A DNA stretch of 64,000 bases from Leuctra nigra (GCA_934045905.1 OW203762.1:2232001-2296000), one strand, 5' to 3'; shown: positions 21,498 to 32,873, counted from the first letter of the stretch. A program made the numbers and translations. Notes: generated from the sequence alone by a model not told the origin.

Positions 21498-22086
21498 ACA
21501 AAGATAGGATCGGCGCTTGCAGACATTAATAGTAGTCACTGGTCATGCTAATGACCTAATAAGTTTTCAGTAGGTAACCATTATTATACTCTGTACTTCT
21601 AGAAGATTATTTAATTGTAGGTATATATTAATTAATTCATAAGCATTGTAATATTATTTATTATCATAGTTTTGCATAGTTTTTGTCTAGCGTACTTTTA
21701 GCCTCATACTTATCAAAAGGGTTGGGAATTTAAATCGTGGATTTTGCAATTGAAGTCAATTTCACTGCCTTGTAAAGCAGTCGATGTACCTACAGTAGCA
21801 CGTGATTGGTCACACCGCCCTCTTAACTTGCATTAAAGTGGTTTTAGAAATGATTCAGATTGTGCAGGTAGAAGGCAGTTATAAATAGATGGCCTTAAAA
21901 AGGAACATTTTGTCTAATGTTATTCTCGACTTCACTTGGACTAATGCTGAACGGATTCAATGCGAAATCCACGCAACGAAGTGAAAGTATGTAGAACATA
22001 GAATACAGGATTCAACGTAACTTACTTTATCATTTGATCATGATTTGAAATAACTTTTAAGCTGTAATATTACAAAGCTTGTTCAT
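21498..22086 (+). other. Sec15 3' flank
   Basis: Begins right after the Sec15 stop codon, so it probably includes the 3' UTR. ATTAAA at 21832 is the only weak poly(A) signal I note. No other gene is visible. Confidence 0.4.
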
Positions 22087-22619
22087 CAGGGCCGGTTTTA
22101 GGCAGTTATGTGTCCTGCCAAGGTAACAATTGCCCCCCCCCCCCCCCCCCCCAAACAAACTTCAGAAACGAAATTCGTCGAATCGAGATTGCCCACGATC
22201 ACAATGGAGGGGGTCTGGGGCGCATAGCCCCGGAAAAATTTTGGGCTTCTAGTTCGCATTTGACGCCTTTTTAGCATATAATTATACTGATTGGATTACA
22301 ATAGGCAATAATAAAATGTACCTACATACATTTCAATGCAGGTTTATAAATCTTTTGATTACTATTTGACGAATTCAACATTGTAAGTTAAAATAGTTTG
22401 TATGTGCCCATATTATATTCAAGTTTTAAATTACATTGGTTATTAAAACTAGTGCTTACAAGGAAGTGCTTTTCTAGTACATATTATATTTACCAGTGCT
22501 TTTTAATCGCGTTAATATGTATACAACAATAATAGCAATTCATATTTTATATTATGGCGCCCCCCGAGCTTGGCGCCCTGTGCGGGGGCCCAGGTCGCAC
22601 ACCCCTAAATCCGGCCCTG
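22087..22619. mobile_element. hAT MITE, TIR CAGGGCCGG
   Basis: 533 bp bounded by CAGGGCCGGTTTTAGG and CCTAAATCCGGCCCTG. Flanks TTGTTCAT and CTGTTCAT differ by one base, a slightly decayed 8-bp duplication. Contains a C-run (22134-22152) and GGCGCATAGCCCCGG. Confidence 0.87.
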
Positions 22620-23140
22620 CTGTTCATCATTTGCATCATAAAAGAGCAAAAACAGTAAATCATTTTAATGTCCAAATTAGTTTGATACCAAATCTCAAAT
22701 AGGTAATATCGATTTGGTGTGAAAATGTTGACTTCTAGGAAATGAAGTAAAATCCCAACCCTATGTATCAATGCTGGGCTTCCAATGCTTTAGGTACTCT
22801 AGATAGTTTATCTTCAGGTGCAATGTAATGATCATAAACAGCCTTACCATGTATTATATTGTATAATTCACAGAACATACACATTTATTACACACACTTT
22901 CAATTAACCTTCATTTCCTCAATCATTGCAATCAAACAACATGAAGTGATGCATTTCCTGATATCTCGGTGGCAACATCTTTTAAATTAGCAGTTCACTT
23001 GCAAAGCATTAAATCATGGAGAGTAGGTTTACACCACACGGTTTATTTTAGTAGCAGCAATACTTTGTTGGTCAAATAATACTTTTGTTCAAAACTAAGC
23101 GGTTTTCTTTTGTGATAAAAGCCAACTGAAATCAGGTATG

Positions 23141-23256
23141 TACAGTCAGGGAAACAAGATGGTTCATACTCTGCCTCTCTCTGACCCATATCATAAACAT
23201 GTTTTTATATGGAGCGGAGAGAGATAGAGTATGAATCATCTAGTTTCCTTGACTAT
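23141..23256. mobile_element. Hairpin MITE, copy 1 of 2
   Basis: TACAGTCAGGGAAAC...ATTCATACTC-type left arm pairs with GAGTATGAATCATC...GTTTCCTTGACTATA. About 116 bp, TA-flanked. A second copy lies 196 bp downstream. Confidence 0.8.
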
Positions 23257-23336
23257 ACATACAAAGTATTATGCACCTTACAAAAGTGCCATCTTATGAG
23301 AAAATAAGCAGATATTGTGTCTGTGATACTGATATG

Positions 23337-23453
23337 TACAGTCAGGGAAACTAGATGATTCATACTCTGCCTCTCTCTGACCCATAACATAAACATGTTT
23401 TTATATGGAGCAGAGAGAGATAGAGTATGAACTATCTAGTTTCCTTGACTATA
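23337..23453. mobile_element. Hairpin MITE, copy 2 of 2
   Basis: Near-identical to 23141-23256 (CTAGATGATTCATACTCTGC then CTCTCTCTGACCCATA). Its right end abuts the Tc1-like hairpin that starts at 23452. Confidence 0.8.
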
Positions 23454-23666
23454 CACTTGGCCAAACAAAACTTGAACGTTCAATAAATCTGATAGGCTGA
23501 TAAATGTAAGATCGCACCATCAGAAGTCAGTCTAAGCGATCTCATTGTCTCACTCTAGTAGGTGACCTCACATTTCAATGATAATAACAAGCTTTGATTG
23601 GTTATGGGACATGACCAGCAGTCATTCAAATTTGGTCATCGTTCAAGTTTTGTTTGGTCAAGTGTA
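23452..23666. mobile_element. Tc1-like hairpin MITE
   Basis: TACACTTGGCCAAACAAAAC then TTGAACG at the left, and CGTTCAAGTTTTGTTTGGTC then AAGTGTA at the right. The TACA... start with TA border is Tc1/mariner-like. Part of its interior recurs inverted at 53440-53550. Confidence 0.82.
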
Positions 23667-23992
23667 CATAAAAGAAAATATGCAATAAAAGATTTGTAAA
23701 TTCTCAACATTTTCCGAATACTAACCGAGACAACTAAGCAGTGAAATTAGTCTGTATCTTAAGATGCAGATTGTGTTCGATTTGACACTGACAGTAGCTG
23801 CGCAGTGACTGTTCTTACAGCTGGGTAGGCAGGTACTGTAGCTGCAGTAACTTTGCAGTAGACGGCAAAATGGCAGACGTATTGAAATGTAAAATGTGTT
23901 TCTTATGGATGGATAGTGAATAAACGCCCAAGGAGGAGGGAAATAAGTATTTGTTTCAGAGATTAAGTGAGTTAAGTTATGAAATGATACGT

Positions 23993-24395
23993 ACTAGGAA
24001 AACGCTCAGTGTAACGCGTTGATGAGCGAGCACAGAACATGCAACATCCCCAGTCACAATAAACAACACGGCACAAGACGATTTTCTCTGCAACTTTCCA
24101 ATCTCCATATACTTTGGATGAATATCAGATCCATTGTGTCGTGACTTTCCTACGTCATATTTTTCCAGCTTTTGACAACCCATACTAAACTCGTAAAATT
24201 ACAATAAATACTTGACATGTGGGCTAATGTTGGGCTTAGCATTTGTAAAATTTTAGATAATGTTGCTCTTGATTACGTTAGCATGTGTGCAAAGTTTCAG
24301 ATCGATTGAATGTTCAGTTTAACCTGGGCTGTGACCACAAAAAAAAACACACAGAGAAAGTGCCATAAGAGTACCGTGGTGACGCTCGCTTAATT
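23993..24395 (+). mobile_element. Family-A repeat, copy 3, truncated
   Basis: Starts ACTAGGAAAACGCTCAGTG then TAACGCGTTGATGAGCGAGC and ends GTGACGCTCGCTT. Its 3' end meets the 3' end of an oppositely oriented copy at about 24396, forming GACGCTCGCTTAATTGAGCG. Confidence 0.75.
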
Positions 24396-24911
24396 GAGCG
24401 AGCGTCTCCTTTTGGCTCTTTTGGCACGGACCTCTGTTTTTTTTTTGTTTTTTTTTTTTTTTGTCTGTTAATAGACGATATACAGGTCGCACCGTTTCAC
24501 CTATCGATCTGAAATTTTGCACACATGTAAAACCAACCTTCTCTGTTTGCAGGCCCCAAATTTTTTTAAAATCCATTCATTGGTTAAAATTTAAATAAAT
24601 ATCTCCCGATAGGCTGAAAAATGAAAACGGTCTTCGATAATTCTGATCAAACTCATATTTTGGCTATACAGGTCAGAGTTTTTCTTTGATCGAGCTGAAA
24701 TTTTGCACACATGTAGAGACAACCTTCTCTGTTTGAAGACCATAATTTTTTTGAAATCCATTCATTGGTTAAAATTTAAATAAATATCTCCTGATAGGCT
24801 GAAAATGAAAACGGTCTTCGATATTTCAGATCAAACTCATATTTTGCATGATTATTAAGACCAACATTGTCTCTTATTTTACAAAATGTCATCCCAATCA
24901 GTTAAGAACGT

Positions 24912-26507
24912 ATGAACTTATTAACATTTTTCATATCTGTCAGTAATGAAGTATCAAAATCTACCATCTATCTATCCATCTACCAAGCACTGAAGAAGGT
25001 CAAGTTCAGCACTGGTGCAGGACCCGATGGAGTAACGTCTCAAATGCTCAAGACCTCAAAAGCTGCCATCATACCATATCTTAGTGTTCTCTTCCACATC
25101 TCAATCAACAATTGTAAAATCCCCTCTGACTGGAGCTGTGCGAACATTCACCCTATATATAAGAGTGGTCCCCGAGAGAACCCCTCTAATTACAGACCGA
25201 TAAGTAATACATCAATAGTTTGCAAAGTCTTTGAACGCCTCGTTACAGATTACATACATGACATTTGGTCGAAGACGAACTATCTATTTAATAACCAGCA
25301 TGGATTCAGAAAAGGCTTCAGCTGCGAGTCATCACTTGCGTGTTTCACACAAGAGCTCACCGAACATCTGGATGCGGGAACTCAGGTTGATGCAGCTCTT
25401 CTGGATTTCGCTAAGGCGTTTGACGTCGTTCCACACAAGCTGCTTATTGAAAAGTTTTCTCGCATGGGACTGGATACTCGAATTGTGGACTGGATCCAAT
25501 TGTTTCTTGCAAACCGCACTCAGGTGGTACAAGTATGTGAATCATTATCTGACCCGGTACAAGTATCATCTGGAGTACCCCAGGGCACTGTCTTAGGACC
25601 CACACTCTTCATTGGATTCATAAACAGCATTACACAGAACATTTCGGCCTCGACTCGTATCCGCCTCTTTGCCGACGACTGCATTGTATATGCACCAGTA
25701 ATGAGTGTGGACGACGAAGCTAAGCTCCAAGCTGACTTGAACCAAGTCGAACTGTGGGTGCAGGAAAATGGTATGCAGCTAAATCATGCAAAAACCAATA
25801 TAATAAGTTTCACCAGAAGAAATAAATGTATCGGCACATCCTACACACTAGCAGGAGAAATCATTGCAAAGAGTAGCAGTGTTAAGTATTTAGGTGTCAC
25901 CATCTCATCGAATCTATGTTGGAACGAACACATCACGAAAATAATTTCACGTGCCAAAAGAAACATGAGCTCAGTTATGCGCAACCTAAATGGAAGCCTA
26001 CAACTAACGAAGGAACATGCATATAAATGCCTCATCCGACCCACTATGGAATACTGCTCAGGAGTTTGGGATCCCCACACTGCAACACAAACAAAGGCCA
26101 TAGAAATGGTCCAGCGGGAAGCAGCCCGATTCGTAACAAACAACCTGAGACGTTGGTCCAGATCTCGGAAAAAGCCATGTGTAAGTGTTTCAGGAATCCT
26201 GAAGACGCTGAAATGGCAATCTCAAGAAGAGAGACGAGGCTTGGTCAGACTCCGATATCTGTATAAGGCACTGGCCGGTGAACCAGCGTGGCAGGAGTTG
26301 GCACAGCTTGTCAAGTCCTCCACCCACATTGGAAGATGCTCCAACAACAGAAAGCTGTTCCTACCTCGGTATCGGACTGACCTGGGCCGATTCTCAATCC
26401 TAGGCCGCACGATCAGGGAGTGGAACGGGATTCCTGGCAAGATCATGGATCAGATATTGTCTGTGAAGGACCTGGGTCGGACAACCATGACAACAAATGA
26501 AGTCTAG
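24912..26507 (+). CDS. CR1/Jockey-group LINE reverse transcriptase, 5'-truncated
   Basis: The 531-codon open frame is a non-LTR reverse transcriptase. Visible motifs: NYRPISNTSIVCKVFERLV (~93-111), AALLDFAKAFDVVPHKLL (~161-178, catalytic Asp), SSGVPQGTVLGPTLF (~219-233), RLFADDCIVYA (~251-261, catalytic DD) and VKYLGVTI. The FADDC variant replaces the more common FADDT. The C-terminal thumb and tail run to the stop without breaks. No endonuclease domain precedes it: sequence before ~residue 25 is the end of a family-A repeat. It is a 5'-truncated copy, recent enough to keep its frame, and not a host gene. Confidence 0.88.
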   Translation: MNLLTFFISVSNEVSKSTIYLSIYQALKKVKFSTGAGPDGVTSQMLKTSKAAIIPYLSVLFHISINNCKIPSDWSCANIHPIYKSGPRENPSNYRPISNTSIVCKVFERLVTDYIHDIWSKTNYLFNNQHGFRKGFSCESSLACFTQELTEHLDAGTQVDAALLDFAKAFDVVPHKLLIEKFSRMGLDTRIVDWIQLFLANRTQVVQVCESLSDPVQVSSGVPQGTVLGPTLFIGFINSITQNISASTRIRLFADDCIVYAPVMSVDDEAKLQADLNQVELWVQENGMQLNHAKTNIISFTRRNKCIGTSYTLAGEIIAKSSSVKYLGVTISSNLCWNEHITKIISRAKRNMSSVMRNLNGSLQLTKEHAYKCLIRPTMEYCSGVWDPHTATQTKAIEMVQREAARFVTNNLRRWSRSRKKPCVSVSGILKTLKWQSQEERRGLVRLRYLYKALAGEPAWQELAQLVKSSTHIGRCSNNRKLFLPRYRTDLGRFSILGRTIREWNGIPGKIMDQILSVKDLGRTTMTTNEV

Positions 26508-26840
26508 TTTCTAGTAGAAGCATTTCATAACGGTTAAGATTAAAATTGTAGTCTATTAAAAAAAGTACGGTAGTTTAAAGTGTTCGCTACGTAAAAACTT
26601 ACAATATGTACCTATAATTTCTTAGTACCTATGTTTCGGATATAGTCTGGGTTACAAATAATACCTAGATCTAGTATCTACCCAATATCATATTATATAT
26701 ATCTATCTATACCTACCTATGTTATAATACCTACATATAATATATTATGCTTTAAATTTAGTTTGTGAAAGATCTGGGCATGACTAGAGTACGTACCAAT
26801 CCAAAACCAAATTATATTTTTATTGTCATATAAAATTTAT
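26508..26840 (+). other. 3' UTR of the LINE
   Basis: Follows the reverse-transcriptase stop and has short TATCTA/TACCTA simple-sequence runs. It ends where palindrome C1 begins (CTAGTGGAGCGG). No separate feature seen. Confidence 0.5.
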
Positions 26841-27289
26841 CTAGTGGAGCGGTCGCTCCACCCAGCCAAGTCGTACTATACACTCACAGTCACTCAACAT
26901 ACCGTAAATGCCTAATAAACTGAGGAGCAGACCAAACACTTTTACTGTAAGCAACAACATGGCATTTTCGGCCTACTGGATCTCAAAATTGGTAAATCTC
27001 ACATTGTTGCGAAATATCTTAATTTCGAGCTATGGCCCACCCCACTACATATACCAAATTTGGGAACAATAGGTTATGCCATTTGCGCGCTAGAGGACCG
27101 AGAAAACAGTGAAATTACACCACTTTCTGATTCTGAAGATGATGATGATTCTGATGATATCACGAAACGTCGCTATCACCGCCACAGCCTAAACGGCTGA
27201 ACCGATCGACCTGAAATTTTTACCACATGTGCACTTTTGGCGTCTGAGGTGCCTTTTTATAAAACCAACCGGAAGCCGCCATTTTGAAA

Positions 27290-27879
27290 CCGGAAGTGAC
27301 GTCATAACTCAAAAACGTCTGGACCGATTAGAACGAAATTAGCGCCATTCGATTTAGATGGTCATCTATATGAAGTATCAATAAAAAAAATATTATTTTC
27401 TTATTTTCTAAACCGGAAGTGACGTCATAAATACGCAATATTTAACTTATTTCAACAAATTATACTTAAAATACGTACATAATTAACTTACATTGTAACA
27501 TAGACAATACAATTTATATATTCAAGGTAGCAGTGTTCTCGGCCGCCATTCCTGAAACCGGAAGTGACGTCATATATCTAAAACGCCTGTACCGATTGCA
27601 ACTGAACTAGCTCCTGCGTATTCATTCTGCTATTTATTTGAAAAATCAATTGTGAAAAATGAATAAATAAATTAATGGTACCGGAAATGGCGGCAGGAAC
27701 CACTAAATGAAACCGGAAGTGACGTCATATATTACAAACGGCATGACCGATTTTACGGAAATATAGGGATTAGGAATTCAGATGGTCGTTCATGAAGGTA
27801 TCAACTAGATAAAACTAGATTGTTTTCTTATTACCTATACCGGAATTCGGCCGCTATTTCAAAACCGGAAGTGACGTCA
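27290..27879 (+). repeat. Five repeats carrying an ETS-CRE composite motif
   Basis: CCGGAAGTGACGTCA occurs at about 27290, 27413, 27558, 27713 and 27865, spacing 123-155 bp, each followed by AAACG.C and GACCGATT-like words. TGACGTCA is the CREB/ATF site and CCGGAAGT an ETS site (known motifs); function here is inferred only. Confidence 0.8.
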
Positions 27880-28069
27880 TGTATCGAAAACGGCTGGATC
27901 GATTATAACGAAACTTAAGCTATTCTTCTTGGATAATCATTTTCATCTTATACCAAACGCAACTTTTCATAGTAACCAAATCGGTTGAGGCGTATTTTTT
28001 TAAAGAAATTAGTCCCTGCTCGGACATGTGCTACAAGCTGTATGAATAAACTAACAAAAGAAGTGATAT

Positions 28070-29194
28070 CCCAGAAAAAACACTCCGTGTAAAAATACCA
28101 GCCAAGTCTCTTTAACTATAAAAAAAAATAGACGAAATCTAAAAATTCAGCACTGAAAAGGAGTGATATCAAAAAAGGAGCCAAGTCAACGAATTTTCCA
28201 AATTTTAATCGTACCATTGAAATAAAAATATCAACCCCCGAGAAATACTTAAAAAAAGGACTTGGCGCATCGTTTTTTTAAAGACATTTTTCTATTCTTA
28301 AGCTTATGCCACTCACATACTACGTAGTTCAGAAATGCCTAGAAAAATTGGGACAAAACTTTCAAATTAAATATTGAACATTCTGTAAAATATTTTAAAT
28401 TTAAATATAAGTACGCAAAGAAACATAGCATTGTCTTACAAGCAATAAATACAGAACAGTTGTGTTTGTGATTGGTAGGTACCTATAGTTTTGTGGGTAC
28501 ATCAACATACCTACTACAGCATTATACTTTGAACCTTCTCGCCGTGTAATTAATTGCTATTAATTAACATTTTGTACCAAAAAAATTCATAAATTACATA
28601 ACGTATTACTTTAGATAAAAATCTAGTCAGTAATTATTTGAGCAGCATGGCTCAGTGCACTAGTCACTTATACAAATCTCATTGACGGCCTTCTTGTAAT
28701 GAGCGCTTTCGCTATTTCCCTCAGTCACGATATTGAGAAGTATGATTGATTAATATGACCCTAGAAATAGTGGCAATAACGAATAGACTAGGCCGCTTCC
28801 GTTTATTCGTTATTCGTTTATCCGTTTATTTCCTCTGAATATTGACAAAATACCAAAACTGCCAGTAGGTAAGAGTACTAGTTATATTAAAACGTAGTAT
28901 GATTCGTCGATAATGAATGTGATATACTCAGGAAAATATACTTGTAGAGTTCTTCCTATACTTTTAGGATAGAAAAGTGTCTTTAAAAAAACGATGCGCC
29001 AAGTCCTTTTTTTAAGTATTTCTCGGGGGTTGATATTTTTATTTCAATGGTACGATTAAAATTTGGAAAATTCGTTGACTTGGCTCCTTTTTTGATATCA
29101 CTCCTTTTCAGTGCTGAATTTTTAGATTTCTTCTATTTTTTTTTATAGTTAAAGAGACTTGGCTGGTATTTTTACACGGAGTGTTTTTTCTGGG
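28070..29194. mobile_element. Family-B foldback, copy 1 (long, divergent)
   Basis: CCCAGAAAAAACACTCCGTG...TACCAGCCAAGTC at the left and the complement at the right, each arm about 200 bp and ending GGACTTGGCGCATCGTTTTT. A 0.7-kb unique centre separates the arms. Confidence 0.82.
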
Positions 29195-29348
29195 AATTAT
29201 GTTTACTGTTAAGAACTATCAAGATCACAGGTGGTATCTCTTAGTACTTAGACTACAGTAAATTATCATTATGTTTAACTTTTAGATGCAAGTTAACAAA
29301 TAATATTATAATATATCAATTCTGTATTGCAACCACCGGAAATGTAAA

Positions 29349-29600
29349 CTTATACCCAACAAACACAGGGCGGCCCGAGGAGCCTCCCTGAAAGCGGCTT
29401 CAGGGACGTACTTGGGTATGAACCCAGGTTCGAGCTCGGCCCGGTCGTAGTCATTCTGAAGCAGCTGTTTTTATCACTCCCAAATAGCTCGCAACCAGAA
29501 CGGCCCGACCTCGGCCTTAGCCCGTCCTTCAAGGCCGCAAAACGACGGTTGACGAATAACTTAACTGTCACGTGAGGTCGTGAAAGCACGTCCCGAGTAG
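29349..29600. repeat. Insert with CAACAAACACAGG start
   Basis: ACCCAACAAACACAGGGCGG begins a GC-rich segment within C1 resembling the family-D terminus CCCAGCAAACACAGG. No inverted partner was found, so it is probably a fragment or decayed relative. Confidence 0.35.
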
Positions 29601-30053
29601 GTCCCGAGTACGGACTTTCATTGCATTCCAGGGCGGCAACACGTTTTGAACTGAATCACTCGCGCAGATGTCAGATAGATACTTGTTTCATGTTGAAACA
29701 ATTCGATTAAACTTACTTTTAACTATTCGTAATACATCCATTTGATGTTTAATGTCACATTTACAGATGAATAAACACCACTTGTAGTTTTCAATAACTG
29801 CTATTATGTTATTATCCCATGTATTCTATTAAACAACTTAGTTGCTAGCTTGACTCTAACTTGACTCGCATACTTCCCCCCACTTCCCACCAACCGGCAA
29901 AGGCAGTTACAAAATTCAAATCGTTCAACGTCCACGCGCCGCGCTGCAAATGTTACTTTCTTTGTGGTTCACAAGTTTATTTCGGGTTAAAACTTCAAAG
30001 ATTTTTGATTAGCTACACAAATTAGCACAACATCTTCTGGCAGGTAAGTTGTA

Positions 30054-30425
30054 CCCATAAAAAACACTCCGTGTAAAAATACCAGCCAAGTCTCTTCAAC
30101 TAAAAAAAAAATAGAAGAAATCTAAAAATTCAGCACTGAAAAGTAGTGATATCAAAAAAAGGCCAAGTCAAAACTTTTAAAAATTACTTGGCGCATCGTG
30201 CATATAAATAGTAAAGAAGTAGGTCGGTAATCAAATATACTCATCTATACATAAAATATATCTATAATCCCATAGAAAAACGATGCGCCAAGTAATTTTT
30301 AAAAGTTTTGACTTGGCCTTTTTTTGATATCACTACTTTTCAGTGCTGAATTTTTAGATTTCTTCTATTTTTTTTTTAGTTGAAGAGACTTGGCTGGTAT
30401 TTTTACACGGAGTGTTTTTTATGGG
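30054..30425. mobile_element. Family-B foldback, copy 2
   Basis: 372 bp bounded by CCCATAAAAAACACTCCGTG and CACGGAGTGTTTTTTATGGG. Arms pair through CCAGCCAAGTCTCTTCAACT, TCTAAAAATTCAGCACTGAA, AGTAGTGATATC and ACTTGGCGCATCGT, leaving a ~90-bp loop. Confidence 0.92.
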
Positions 30426-31506
30426 ATATCATTCCTTTTTTCAGTTTATTCTTACAATTTGTAGCATATATTGTGGAACCAAAGACTATAATTCCTTTAA
30501 AAAAATACGCCTTTTTGATTTGGTTGCTAAGAAAAGTTGTGCTTGTTACTATGTATATGCTATAAATAATATGCTATAAAGTATAGCGGAAGTTTCGTTC
30601 CAATTGGTCCAGCCGTTCTCGAGTTATGGCATCACTTCCGGTTTTCAAAATGGCGGCTGACTTCACTGCCACCTAAAATTTGTGTCTTTAAATGCTATGT
30701 AACATTATAAGCCTTCTGAATATGTAGTTATTGTTATAAGAGATGATTTCATTCAAATTTGGCATTTTTATGACGTCATTTCCGGTTTCGGTAAAAGTAC
30801 ATTTCTATTTTGACTGTTGATATTTCATTGAGAAGACCATCCGAATCGTTTGGCGCTAGTTTCGTCCCAATTGGTCCATCAGTTTTTAAGATATGACGTC
30901 ACTTCCGGTTTCAAAATGGTGGCACAAAAAATTCGTAAGGACAAGGTATCATCAGACGCCAAAAGTGCATATATGGTAAAAATTTCAGATCGATCGGCTC
31001 AGCCGTTTAGGCTGTGGCGCTGTCAACAGTGTTTCCTGATATCATCAGAATCATCATCTTCAGAATCAGAAAGTGGTGTAATTTTACATATTTCACGGCC
31101 CTCTAGCACGAAAATGACACACCCTATTGTTCCCAAATTCGGTATATGGGGTGGGGTGGGCCATAGCTCGAAATTAAGATATTTTGCAACAATGTGAGAT
31201 TTTCCAATTTTAAGATCCAGTAGGCCGAAAATGCCATGTTGTTGCTTACAGTAAAAGTGGTTGGTCTGCTCCTCAGTTTATTAGGCATTTACGGTATGTT
31301 GAGTGAGTGTGAGTGTACGGTACGACTTGGCTGGGTGGAGCGACCGCTCCACTAGATTACTACTTTTATTACTAAAATTACACACAGGTAAGTAGGTAGG
31401 TGGGTAGGTATAGGTAGTTACATCCTACAGGTAGTTACAACAGTCTATGTTATATTTATAATTATTTAAAACAAAACAATTTTATACCTAGGTACTTTTT
31501 AAAGCA

Positions 31507-31755
31507 ATGGACAGTTCTCGCAGTAGGACTGCAAAATACCGAGAAGCAAGAAAGAACCTACTAAAGAACTATTTGCTTGATATATCACAAATTGAAGAAG
31601 ATGATGAAGAAATAAATCAGATCGAAGATCGAATCAGATCGAAGATAATTTTGTTCAATCAGTACTACATTCAATCAGCACATCAGATATTGCCGTTGAA
31701 GCTCATGATGAAACTCCGGCAGATGAAACTATACCACTGCATGAGAGTCTCGATT
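31507..31755 (+). pseudogene. Short acidic reading frame broken by a 17-bp duplication
   Basis: The frame opens MDSSRSRTAKYREARKNLL and runs through an acidic stretch to about residue 42, then a 17-bp tandem duplication (ATCAGATCGAAGATCGA at ~31617-31650) shifts it. Beyond the duplication the other frame continues with FVQSVLHSISTSDIAVEAHD and PLHESLDYNFQ before a stop. I do not recognise the family; it could be the first exon of a transposon protein. Confidence 0.4.
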
Positions 31756-31908
31756 ACAATTTTCAATGATATTATAATGATGCCATGAACTGATTGTTCC
31801 AATCAAATATTAGATTCGTAGTTTACTTACTTTTAATACCTTTTTTTTGCAAGTAAGACGCAAATCTTATGTTCGATCCCTGTATTATTTTATATTGAAT
31901 ACAATTAC

Positions 31909-32073
31909 TAAAGCCCCATTTACACGGTGCAATTTCTTGACCAACTTCTGTGCCACAGAGGTTCTGCTCGTGCGCAGTGTCACTTTTGAGATGAAAAAGT
32001 GACTCTGCACATGTGCAGAACCACTGTGGCACAGAAGTTGGTCAAGAAATTGCACCGTGTAAATGGGGCTTTA
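31909..32073. mobile_element. Hairpin MITE, 165 bp
   Basis: TAAAGCCCCATTTACACGGT...CTTCTGTGCCACAG at the left and its complement at the right, arms about 50 bp almost perfect, then a second imperfect GTGCAGA/TCTGCAC stem inside. Near-perfect self-complementarity suggests recent insertion. Confidence 0.88.
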
Positions 32074-32499
32074 CAAGTACCTACCAATTGCGTTTTAAAT
32101 TTTTACTAAGAGATGAATGAATAATTTCCTGGGAGAGTTGGATTCATAAAACTGTTACAGTTGTTTTTATAACAATTACAGTAATATTCTCCTATACCAT
32201 GGCAGCACACAGATTTCTTCTTCAATATTTGCATACCGACTTTTCAAAGAAAATAGTTCGTTTTTCTTACAGTTCTTCTACCTTCACCAAAAGTAACCTC
32301 CATCACAAAAAATGATTATTGCTATTTTCGAGATTATAATATGGCATTAGCGTGTACTATTTATGGGATTTGTCATTGCTCAATTTTTACAGCTATATTA
32401 TCATTATAGTCGACCATTTTATAGAAAGTATTGCAGTCTGAGACAAAATGAGTTTTTACAGTTGGTCATTTTGCTTGTGATGTGAGTGTACAAATATAT

Positions 32500-32873
32500 C
32501 GTGAAGGCGTGAATACGACCCGTGACGTCATGAGAAAGGAATGCCATGGGAAGCGAGCAGCTGCACTAGCCCGTACTCCGCACGGCCCGAGAGCGGTCCT
32601 GTGGGCGCGTGCCTATCTTCAAGGCGCTGCTCGGGCCGTTCCTAGGCGGCGGGCTCTGCACCGTCGTAGGAGTCCCACCCTATGTTAAATGTCCATAAGA
32701 CGGGACGGACGAGGTCCATCCTTGAACGCCGGCTGGCCCGTGCTAGGGCGCTGCTAAGTCTGCCCCTGTGTTTGTAGGGATAGGTTCTGCCATTGACTGT
32801 GTGTATTACCAAAGTTACATGTAATTCTTAAGTTGTAAATAAATCACTATTCTATTCTATTCTATTCTAAAAT
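32500..32873 (+). mobile_element. Retroposon 3' end with (TTCTA)n tail
   Basis: A GC-rich block (GCACGGCCCGAGAGCGG..., GCTCGGGCCGTTCCTAGG...) passes into AT-rich sequence with AAATAAATCAC and ends in a TATTCTATTCTATTC tail at 32850-32869. GC-rich 3' end with simple-repeat tail is typical of insect non-LTR elements or SINEs. No RT frame is left. Confidence 0.6.

Larger units (their letters stand above)
26841..31355. mobile_element. Family-C palindrome C1, 4.5 kb, with ~1-kb arms
   Basis: Starts CTAGTGGAGCGGTCGCTCCA then CCCAGCCAAGTCGTACT; the complement ends the element at 31355. Each terminus holds the hairpin GTGGAGCG-GT-CGCTCCAC. Arms pair over AACTGAGGAGCAGACCA, GGCATTTTCGGCCTACTGGA and TTCGAGCTATGGCCCACC. 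Arms contain repeated CCGGAAGTGACGTCA. The interior holds two family-B foldbacks (28070-29194, 30054-30425). No transposase frame. Confidence 0.85.

Noticed and set aside
29350..29589. 79-codon GC-rich minus-strand frame
   Set aside because: It lies in a transposon-like insert inside C1 and shows no protein family signature.
26841..31355. Helitron, because of the hairpin followed by CTAG
   Set aside because: Both ends are identical inverted hairpins, there is no TC 5' end, and no Rep/helicase frame; kept as an unclassified palindrome.
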